This document shows, piece after piece, positions 1-5,699 of a stretch of 5,938 nt of DNA. The notes below the pieces were generated by a model. The model was not told the DNA's origin. It did no database searches and saw only the letters and a program-made list of their open reading frames with translations. The first letter of the stretch is position 1. Every line of letters starts with the position of its first letter. Position numbers and translations under genes: made by a program. The stretch comes from an uncultured Bacteroidales bacterium (lineage in GTDB: Bacteria > Bacteroidota > Bacteroidia > Bacteroidales > Bacteroidaceae): positions 1 to 5,938 of the forward strand of contig CANBEE010000173.1 of assembly GCA_947367415.1 (NCBI GenBank), in the 5' to 3' direction.

Positions 1-1
1 G

Positions 2-148
2 CGCAAAAGCAGCCATCGCGGTGGCAAGGGACGTGGAGGCAAACAGGGAGCTGAAGGCAAACAAGCCTCCAAAGGAAAGTCCACCCACCGAGGAGGGAAG
101 AAGCACGGAGGCAAGAAAGCCCCAAAGGCTGGCGAAGCCCCAGCCTGA
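2..148 (+). CDS. C-terminal end of an unidentified gene with a basic Gly/Lys-rich tail (5' truncated by window edge)
   Basis: The frame starting at base 2 is open for 48 codons and ends at TGA 146-148. It encodes a low-complexity tail dominated by Lys, Gly, His, Arg and Ser, with repeated GGK, RGG and KKHGGKK-like units, ending in KAGEAPA. Tails of this kind are typical of Bacteroidetes RNA-binding proteins such as DEAD-box RNA helicases, RNase R and pseudouridine synthases, where they are thought to hold RNA non-specifically. No catalytic part lies in the window, so the family cannot be chosen. An overlapping frame at 21-245 has a start codon but reads as an out-of-frame translation of the same DNA. 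Transcription would run toward the GH95 gene, but about 207 bp and a separate promoter lie between them, so a shared operon is unlikely. Confidence 0.6.
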   Translation, partial: RKSSHRGGKGRGGKQGAEGKQASKGKSTHRGGKKHGGKKAPKAGEAPA

Positions 149-276
149 CATCCCATCCGAGTGCTTGCACTTCGCTGTAAATACTTCCACACTGAGTCCA
201 AGTACCCAAGCTGCGAATTGCAGGTACAGCAACACATGTATGTAAGTACTGCAAGGCTTCGAAAAACAAGAAGTTG
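149..276. other. Intergenic spacer with nested inverted repeats; no gene recognised
   Basis: No credible gene lies between the upstream stop and the GH95 promoter. The DNA carries several inverted repeats that can nest: CTTGCA 164-169 with TGCAAG 250-255; GCTGTA 174-179 with TACAGC 225-230; inside the latter TACTT 182-186 with AAGTA 200-204, and CTGC 211-214 with GCAG 220-223. A weaker bulged stem follows (GCAA 251-254 and CTTC 257-260 against GAAG 270-273 and TTGC 274-277). These could be the 3' end structure of the upstream transcript, a small RNA, or a short interspersed palindromic repeat. The stems are short and chance pairing is possible. The upstream reading frame stays open past its TGA for 55 more codons to TAA 314-316, which I take as accidental. 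Confidence 0.35.
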
Positions 277-309
277 CTTGGTCATGTGGCGTAAAATCCC
301 TATCTTTAC
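277..309 (+). promoter_or_regulatory. Predicted Bacteroidetes-type promoter of the GH95 gene
   Basis: A -33-like CTTG at 277-280 is followed after 20 bp by TATCTTTA at 301-308, which matches the Bacteroidetes -7 consensus TAnnTTTG except for the last base. Transcription would start near 312-316 and give a leader of about 40 nt. That leader (roughly 316-355) is A-rich and has no Shine-Dalgarno sequence, as usual for this phylum. The -7 element sits inside a perfect inverted repeat listed separately. The assignment rests on consensus match and spacing only. Confidence 0.6.
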
Positions 310-311
310 GC
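289..311. repeat. Perfect 7-bp inverted repeat overlapping the GH95 promoter -7 element
   Basis: GCGTAAA at 289-295 and TTTACGC at 305-311 are exact reverse complements separated by 9 bp. The right arm overlaps the -7 element at 301-308 and the left arm lies in the promoter spacer. A dimeric regulator bound here would cover the polymerase site, so this is a candidate operator. It lacks the T-run needed for a good terminator of the upstream gene. Whether any protein binds it is inference. Confidence 0.45.
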
Positions 312-355
312 AATAATCCAAACAAGATTAAATAAAACAACTAATATCCATTACC

Positions 356-418
356 ATGAAAAGAATTTCCTTCATGCTTATCACCCTCCTGTGCATGATT
401 TGCGCAGTGCAGGCACAG
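356..418 (+). other. Signal peptide coding segment of the GH95 protein
   Basis: The first 21 residues have a basic n-region (MKR), a hydrophobic core (FMLITLLCMICAV) and a small-residue end AQA before Gln-Asp, the classic type I signal peptidase pattern. A Cys falls within the core, but the alternative lipoprotein reading lacks a good lipobox at the region end, so export to periplasm or beyond by signal peptidase I is preferred. Confidence 0.75.
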
Positions 419-3400
419 GACGTTACCGATCTCTCTGGGCTGAGCAACGACAAGGTGTACACCCTACGCAGCCAACGTGCATTCCTGCTCTACAGCCCAG
501 CCGTGCCAGGCCAGATATGTTCGAGCACAGGCAAGTCGGTGGGCACTGTATCGCAAAATGCCGAAGACCCCAATCAGCAGTTCCGCATCGAGAAGAAGAG
601 CGACAAATACTACCTCTACAGCATAGGGGCCGAGAAATACGTGAGTGCCAACGGTAGCTACACCGCATCGGCCTCATCGGCACTGACACTGGAGAAGGTG
701 AGTGGCAACTATCCGTGGAAGCTGCTCATCGGCGGCAACGGCATGAACTCACAAGATAAAGGACAGATGGATGCAGGCATCGTGGTCAACAGCTGGACCA
801 CCACAGATGCTGGCAACTGCTACAAGATCACCGAGGTGGCGACAGGCCCACAAACCTATACCGTGACGGTACTGGGTGCCGAGCAGGGTGTGGTGACCTA
901 CGAGGGCAAGGAGTATAAGCATGGCGACACCTTCGAGACAACCAATCGGGTGAAGAAGGGTGATTTCACCGCTTCAAGCATCGAAGGCAAGTTCGCTGTG
1001 GTGAGCATCGACGGCACCACCGTTTATGTGAGCTACATGGACAATGCCACCCAATTCTACACCATCCGCGGTGGCCATGGCGGCTATGTGAGTCTGGCCG
1101 AAGGCTATGTAAACGGTGGCAACCTGCTGCTCACCAACACCAATCTCCCGAAGGACAATAAGGGCATCTGGGCCTTTGTGAAGCAGAGCAATGGTACGTA
1201 TACCGTATATAACTACTCTACCGGCCTATCAAAAGTGCTGGGCATGACGGGAAGCGAGGATGGAGCACGCGCTTCGATGGTCGCACCCGACACGAAGACA
1301 CACACAACTACGTTCAATGGCTCCATCAAGTTTGACGGCAAGGCATCGTATATCAAGCTCGCAGGCTCCAGCAACAACTACTGGAACAAGCGTGGCAACT
1401 ATCTCGCCCTCTGGAACAGCAGTGCTGCAACAAACAATGATGTAGGCAGCCAGTTCTTCCTCGACGAAGTGGACCACGTAGGTGTTCCCGACGAATACAT
1501 CCACGAGATATCCGACATCAAAGGCATCGAGGCCTACTCACCCAAGAACCCCAATACCCTTTGGTATACCACCTCAGCCGAAGCAGCCGGTGCCAACTAC
1601 CCCTGGATGGAGTATGCCCTACCCCTCGGCAACGGCGAACTGGGCTGTATGGTATTCGGCGGGGTGGCCCATGAGGAGCTGCAGTTCAACGAGAAGACCC
1701 TCTGGAGTGGCCCGGCCAACACGGTAGGTGCCGGCAGTGGTAACCGCACATTCATGAACTTCGGTTCGCTCATCATCGCCAACAAGGATGCCAGCATCAG
1801 GAATGGTGTCACCGATTATGTACGCTACCTCGACATCGAAGAGGGTATTGCTGGTGTAGAATTCAAGAATGCCAACGGCAGCAAGCAGGTGCGCAAGTAC
1901 CTCAGTTCGGCCCCCGACCAAGTGATTGCCGGCCATTACAGAAGCGAGGGTGTCGACAAGCTCAACCTCGTATTTACCCTCGAACCGGGCAACGGTATCA
2001 ATGCCAGCAAGGTCGTTTACGAGAACGGCACTGCATCGTTCACCGGTGCCATGACCGTGAAGTATGCCGCCCGCCTGCATGTGGTGGCCGACGATGCAGC
2101 TACCGTGACCACCAGTGCCAGCGGCATCAGCATAAAGGATGCTACCGAGGTGACCTTCTACCTCAAGGGAGGCACCAACTTCAACGGCGACATGGAGGTG
2201 CTCGACAACTACTTCACCAAGGAGACTGCAGCCGATGTTGACAACCGCCTGAAGGCAGAGGTAGAGGCCGCCGCCGCAAAGGGTTTCGCAGCCATAGAGG
2301 CCAACCACGTGGCCGACTTCACTGCCATCACCAAGCGTATGACCTTCAACCTCGGACTGGAGACACCCTCCGTAGATACCAAGACCCTGGTCGACAGATA
2401 CTACCCCAACAACACCAATGCCAACAGCAAGCAGAACGATCACCTCTTCCTCGAGCAACTCTACTTCCACTATGGACGTTACCTCGCCATCAGCTCGAAC
2501 CGCAGACCTATAGCAGCGCCCAACAACCTGCAGGGTATATGGAACGACCGTGGTGCCGACTCTCCCTGGAACTCCGACATCCACACCAACATCAACATCC
2601 AGATGAACTACTGGCCCACAGAGATAACCAACCTCAGCGACCTCCACAAGCCCTTCGTGAACTTCATCATCCGTGGAGCACAGAGTCAGGGATGGAAGAA
2701 GGTAGGCCAGCAGTACAATGGCGGTCACGGCTGGAGCGTACTCACCGAGTCATCGCTCTACAACAGCATGAGTACCTGGGGCGACAATTACCTCGTGGCC
2801 AACGTATGGTACACCAGCCACCTGTGGACACACTGGCGCTACACCCAAGACAAGGAGTTCCTGAAACAGGCATTCCCCGTCATGTGGAGCTGTGCCGAGT
2901 TCTGGTTCCATCGCCTCATCGAGGACCGCGGCTTCGACAACAAGAAGGACGAGCAAGCCAGCGTGAAGAACTATCACACTCCTTATAAGTTCGATCCCGA
3001 CGGCACCTTTGTAGCTCCCAACGAGTTCAGTGCCGAGCAGCACGACAATCAGACCGAGGATGGCACTGCTCACGCCCAGCAGATGATCTACTATCTCTTC
3101 ATGAATGTAAAGGAGGCTATCGACATCCTGGGAGCCGACGAACTGAAACTCAGCAAGGAGGACATCGAGAAGCTCGACCTCTACTTGGCAAAGACCGACC
3201 AGGGACTCCACACCGAGACCTACACTGGTGCTTGGGGCAGCACTTATAATGGAGTAAAGAAGGGCGACAAGTTGCTTCGCGAGTGGAAGTACACTCCGTT
3301 TGATATCTCTAAGGACCGTGGCCATCGCCACATGTCACACATGATGGCCCTCTTCCCCATGGACCAGATTACTCCCGAGAGCAAGTATTTTATCCCAGCC

Positions 3401-4099
3401 GTAAACTCCCTGAAGCTCCGTGGCGATGCCGCCACAGGTTGGTCGATGGGCTGGAAGGTAAACCTCTGGGCACGTGCCCAAGATGGTGACCACGCGCATA
3501 TCATCATCAAGAATGCCCTGAAGCACTCTACCTCATACGGGACAGATGCTGGTGCAGGCGGTATCTACTACAACCTGTTCGACTCACACGCCCCCTTCCA
3601 AATCGACGGTAACTTCGGCGTTTGCTCCGGTATAGCCGAGATGCTCATGCAGAGTGCCCACGGATACATCAACATCCTTCCCGCACTACCCACCGTATGG
3701 GAGAAGACGGGTACGGTCACAGGTATGAAAGCCATGGGTAACTTCACTGTCGATTTCAACTGGACCGAAGGCAAGTGCCAGAAGGTAAAGATCGTAAGCA
3801 ATGCTGGTGCCGAGCTTCGTGTTCGTTGCACACGAGGAGCCAATGACATCAAGAAGGTGTTAGTCACCGTAAACGGGACCGAAGTAGGCATCGAGATCGA
3901 CGAACACGGCATAGCTACAATACCTTGCAAGAAAAATGATGTAGTGGAAATCGACTACAACACTGAAGGTTCCAAGGTCAAGAGACCGAAGGCTCAAAAA
4001 AAAAGTTCAAGAATCTACGCACTCGACGGGCGACAGATAAGTAAGCCTGACCCGAAGAGCATTTATATTGCCGACGGAAAGAAAGTGCTGAAGCATTAA
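356..4099 (+). CDS. Secreted GH95 family glycoside hydrolase, probable alpha-L-fucosidase, with N-terminal lectin-like modules and C-terminal sorting-type tail
   Basis: The product (1247 aa) should hydrolyse terminal alpha-L-fucosyl links, probably alpha-1,2, in glycans outside the cytoplasm. Residues 1-21 are a Sec signal peptide (MKRIS, hydrophobic core, probable cut after AQA). Residues ~25-165 and ~234-373 look like two ricin/beta-trefoil-type modules, with a small beta module (~168-229) between them; these are judged by eye. GH95 proper runs from ~400 to ~1170: the N-terminal beta domain has PLGNGELG (423-430) and NEKTLWSG; the (alpha/alpha)6 barrel has NLQGIWN (724-730), HTNINIQMNYW from His743, SAEQ with Glu894, HRHMSH (990-995) and FQIDGNFG with Asp1084. 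By family precedent (Bifidobacterium AfcA) Asn745/Asn747 activate water with Asp1084, and Glu894 is the general acid. His743 fits fucosidase rather than L-galactosidase. Residues 1218-1247 form a Bacteroidales C-terminal tail. ATG 356 is the natural start: it opens the signal peptide and follows an A-rich leader. No SusC/SusD partner is in view. GH95 membership is firm; exact substrate is inferred. Confidence 0.93.
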   Translation: MKRISFMLITLLCMICAVQAQDVTDLSGLSNDKVYTLRSQRAFLLYSPAVPGQICSSTGKSVGTVSQNAEDPNQQFRIEKKSDKYYLYSIGAEKYVSANGSYTASASSALTLEKVSGNYPWKLLIGGNGMNSQDKGQMDAGIVVNSWTTTDAGNCYKITEVATGPQTYTVTVLGAEQGVVTYEGKEYKHGDTFETTNRVKKGDFTASSIEGKFAVVSIDGTTVYVSYMDNATQFYTIRGGHGGYVSLAEGYVNGGNLLLTNTNLPKDNKGIWAFVKQSNGTYTVYNYSTGLSKVLGMTGSEDGARASMVAPDTKTHTTTFNGSIKFDGKASYIKLAGSSNNYWNKRGNYLALWNSSAATNNDVGSQFFLDEVDHVGVPDEYIHEISDIKGIEAYSPKNPNTLWYTTSAEAAGANYPWMEYALPLGNGELGCMVFGGVAHEELQFNEKTLWSGPANTVGAGSGNRTFMNFGSLIIANKDASIRNGVTDYVRYLDIEEGIAGVEFKNANGSKQVRKYLSSAPDQVIAGHYRSEGVDKLNLVFTLEPGNGINASKVVYENGTASFTGAMTVKYAARLHVVADDAATVTTSASGISIKDATEVTFYLKGGTNFNGDMEVLDNYFTKETAADVDNRLKAEVEAAAAKGFAAIEANHVADFTAITKRMTFNLGLETPSVDTKTLVDRYYPNNTNANSKQNDHLFLEQLYFHYGRYLAISSNRRPIAAPNNLQGIWNDRGADSPWNSDIHTNINIQMNYWPTEITNLSDLHKPFVNFIIRGAQSQGWKKVGQQYNGGHGWSVLTESSLYNSMSTWGDNYLVANVWYTSHLWTHWRYTQDKEFLKQAFPVMWSCAEFWFHRLIEDRGFDNKKDEQASVKNYHTPYKFDPDGTFVAPNEFSAEQHDNQTEDGTAHAQQMIYYLFMNVKEAIDILGADELKLSKEDIEKLDLYLAKTDQGLHTETYTGAWGSTYNGVKKGDKLLREWKYTPFDISKDRGHRHMSHMMALFPMDQITPESKYFIPAVNSLKLRGDAATGWSMGWKVNLWARAQDGDHAHIIIKNALKHSTSYGTDAGAGGIYYNLFDSHAPFQIDGNFGVCSGIAEMLMQSAHGYINILPALPTVWEKTGTVTGMKAMGNFTVDFNWTEGKCQKVKIVSNAGAELRVRCTRGANDIKKVLVTVNGTEVGIEIDEHGIATIPCKKNDVVEIDYNTEGSKVKRPKAQKKSSRIYALDGRQISKPDPKSIYIADGKKVLKH
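3996..4004 (+). repeat. Run of nine A residues within the GH95 gene, just before its C-terminal tail
   Basis: The coding strand carries nine consecutive A at codons for Gln1214-Lys-Lys-Ser. It is a potential slippage site. One A fewer would give a stop after about 11 altered codons, and one A more after about 13; both would remove residues 1218-1247 while leaving the catalytic domain intact. Confidence 0.9.
4007..4096 (+). other. C-terminal sorting-type tail of the GH95 protein
   Basis: The last 30 residues follow a lysine-rich linker (KVKRPKAQKK) and contain RIYALDGRQISKP and then IYIADGKKVLKH. Many large exported Prevotella and Bacteroides proteins end in this pattern (Y-x-L-x-G-R/Q ... 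G-I/L-Y-I ... GKKV). It resembles the end of type IX secretion C-terminal domains (motif G-x-Y-x-V then K-rich end) but is shorter than a full domain. Whether it drives secretion through T9SS or is only a structural cap is not shown here. Confidence 0.6.
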
Positions 4100-4106
4100 A
4101 GCAGAC

Positions 4107-4153
4107 AATAAATGAGGCCTCCAATTGGAGGCCTCACTTATTATAATATTTTT
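4107..4153. terminator. Strong bidirectional intrinsic terminator between convergent genes
   Basis: TGAGGCCTCC at 4113-4122 pairs perfectly with GGAGGCCTCA at 4127-4136 around an AATT loop. After one A-C mismatch the stem continues with AATAA 4107-4111 against TTATT 4138-4142. On the + strand the stem is followed by a T-rich stretch ending in five T (4149-4153), which suits the GH95 transcript. On the - strand it is followed by TTTATT, which suits guaB. The hairpin begins 8 bp after the GH95 stop and its outer arm ends 19 bp from the guaB stop. One hairpin therefore probably serves both genes. Confidence 0.9.
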
Positions 4154-4160
4154 ACCGCTT

Positions 4161-5636
4161 TTACTGAGGACGGCTATAGTTAGGAGCCTCACTGGTGATG
4201 GCCACATCGTGAGGATGACTCTCCTGAACACCCGCACCTGTGATGCGCACAAACTTAGCATCGTGCAGACGGTCAATAGTGGGAGCACCACAATAGCCCA
4301 TACCTGCCTTGAGGCCTCCAGCAAGCTGATAGATTACCTCATAGAGTGAACCCTTGTAAGCTACACGGCCAGCAATACCTTCGGGAACGAGCTTCTTCGT
4401 ATCTTTGGTGCCAGCTTGGAAGTAACGGTCCTTAGAGCCATTCTCCATAGCCTCAAGCGAACCCATACCGCGATACGACTTGAACTTACGGCCGTTGAAG
4501 ATGATGGTTTCACCGGGACTCTCCTCGGTACCAGCAACGAGCGAACCTATCATCACACAGTTACCACCAGCAGCGAGAGCCTTCACCACATCGCCTGAGT
4601 AGCGCAAGCCACCGTCAGCGATAAGAGGCACACCTGTACCCTTAAGCGCCTTGGCCACATCATAGATGGCCGACAGCTGAGGCACACCTACACCTGCTAC
4701 CACACGGGTAGTACAGATACTTCCCGGGCCAATACCGACCTTGACGCCATCGGCACCAGCCTCAACGAGCATCTTGGCAGCCTCGCCAGTAGCCACGTTA
4801 CCTACAACGATATCGATATTGGGGAAGTTCTTCTTAGCCTCCTTCAGCTTCTCAATCACACCCTTGGAATGGCCGTGAGCCGTATCGATAACGATAGCGT
4901 CAGCACCAGCATCCACCAATGCCTTCATGCGGTCAAGGGTATCGAAGGTCACACCCACACCGGCAGCCACACGCAAACGGCCCTTATCGTCCTTGCAAGC
5001 CATCGGTTTATCCTTGGCCTTGGTGATATCCTTATAGGTAATGAGGCCAATGAGCTTGCCATCGGCATCCACAACGGGGAGCTTCTCAATCTTATGCTCC
5101 TGCAGAATAGCCGAAGCAGCATCCATATCAATCTGCTGATGAGTAGTAATAAGGTTCTCCTTGGTCATCACCTCGTCGACCTTGCAGTTGAGGTTACGTT
5201 CGAAACGCAAGTCACGGTTAGTGACGATACCCACGAGCTTGCCTAGGTCATCCACAACAGGAATACCACCAATGTGATATTCGGCCATGAGGTCGAGAGC
5301 ATCTTTCACGCTGGCATCGCGGTTGATAGTGATAGGATCATAAATCATACCATTCTCGGCACGCTTCACGATAGCAACCTGTCGGGCCTGCTCCTCGATA
5401 GACATGTTCTTATGGATAACACCGATACCACCTTCGCGTGCAATGGCAATAGCCATCTTGGCCTCTGTAACGGTATCCATAGCGGCTGTCACAAAGGGTA
5501 TCTTCAGCTCGATATTGCGTGAGAACTTGGTCGCAAGCGACACATTGACGGGAATTACCTCGGAATAGGACGGCACGAGAAGAACGTCATCAAACGTCAA
5601 ACCGTCCATAATGATTTTGTCTGCAACAAATGACAT
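4161..5636 (-). CDS. guaB: Inosine-5'-monophosphate dehydrogenase
   Basis: This cytoplasmic enzyme oxidises IMP to XMP with NAD+, the first committed step of GMP synthesis. The 491-aa product is of normal family length. Residues ~1-95 and ~215-491 form the TIM barrel. Two CBS domains interrupt it (~97-145, with GGIPVVDD and VGIVTNRDLR; ~155-207, with KLPVVDADGKLIGLIT); in this family they bind adenine/guanine nucleotides and tune activity. Visible active-site parts are the NAD-side Asp251 in VIDTAHGHS, the catalytic loop GPGSICTT with nucleophile Cys308, the phosphate-binding DGGLRYSGD at 341, the hinge YRGMGSLEAM, and the flap dyad Arg404-Tyr405 in DRYFQ. The ATG at 5636 is chosen because MSFVADK is the usual Bacteroidales start. 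An in-frame TTG at 5648 would add only four residues (MNNC) and lies closer to the predicted transcription start. The gene converges on the GH95 gene and shares its terminator. All key residues are present. Confidence 0.97.
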   Translation of the reverse strand: MSFVADKIIMDGLTFDDVLLVPSYSEVIPVNVSLATKFSRNIELKIPFVTAAMDTVTEAKMAIAIAREGGIGVIHKNMSIEEQARQVAIVKRAENGMIYDPITINRDASVKDALDLMAEYHIGGIPVVDDLGKLVGIVTNRDLRFERNLNCKVDEVMTKENLITTHQQIDMDAASAILQEHKIEKLPVVDADGKLIGLITYKDITKAKDKPMACKDDKGRLRVAAGVGVTFDTLDRMKALVDAGADAIVIDTAHGHSKGVIEKLKEAKKNFPNIDIVVGNVATGEAAKMLVEAGADGVKVGIGPGSICTTRVVAGVGVPQLSAIYDVAKALKGTGVPLIADGGLRYSGDVVKALAAGGNCVMIGSLVAGTEESPGETIIFNGRKFKSYRGMGSLEAMENGSKDRYFQAGTKDTKKLVPEGIAGRVAYKGSLYEVIYQLAGGLKAGMGYCGAPTIDRLHDAKFVRITGAGVQESHPHDVAITSEAPNYSRPQ

Positions 5637-5646
5637 ACAGTTATTC

Positions 5647-5658
5647 AATTACGTAATT
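5647..5658. repeat. 12-bp perfect palindrome in the guaB leader
   Basis: AATTACGTAATT reads the same on both strands and lies between the predicted transcription start and the guaB start codon. Its position just downstream of the -7 element would suit a repressor site. An A/T-rich palindrome of this length can also arise by chance, so a regulatory role is only a possibility. Confidence 0.35.
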
Positions 5659-5666
5659 TATTGCGT

Positions 5667-5699
5667 GCAAATTTACGCATTTTCTTGAAATTGCACAAA
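5667..5699 (-). promoter_or_regulatory. Predicted guaB promoter (Bacteroidetes type)
   Basis: Read on the minus strand, TTTG (5699-5696) is followed after exactly 20 bp by TAAATTTGC (5675-5667), a full match to the -7 consensus TAnnTTTGY. Transcription would begin near 5660, giving a leader of about 25 nt with no Shine-Dalgarno sequence. No purine riboswitch fits in so short a leader. The promoter lies at the border of the start-less relaxase-like frame that runs the other way. Confidence 0.8.

Noticed and set aside
21..245. 74-aa + frame starting MARDVEANRE, in part overlapping the upstream gene tail
   Set aside because: Its first half is an out-of-frame reading of the Gly/Lys-rich tail, and the remainder has no recognisable features. 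The start lies inside the tail coding sequence.
164..264. tRNA-like gene, prompted by the nested stems and a TTCGAA sequence at 258-263
   Set aside because: No proper acceptor stem, anticodon arm or T-arm spacing can be assembled.
149..316. Continuation of the upstream frame past TGA for 55 codons, considered as stop-codon recoding (including selenocysteine)
   Set aside because: The downstream residues show no homology I recognise, no SECIS-like hairpin sits right after the TGA, and the stretch overlaps the GH95 promoter.
1619..2728. 369-aa minus-strand frame opposite the GH95 catalytic region
   Set aside because: It is antisense to conserved GH95 motifs. The Val/Gly/Leu-rich composition reflects codon bias of the sense gene; no domain or promoter is visible.
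2750..3331. 193-aa minus-strand frame opposite GH95
   Set aside because: Same antisense shadow pattern, rich in Leu, Val and Gly, with no independent signals.
4869..5522. Two + strand frames (4869-5246 and 5274-5522) inside guaB
   Set aside because: They are antisense to the conserved CBS and barrel parts of IMP dehydrogenase, with His/Ser/Thr-rich translations and no promoter.
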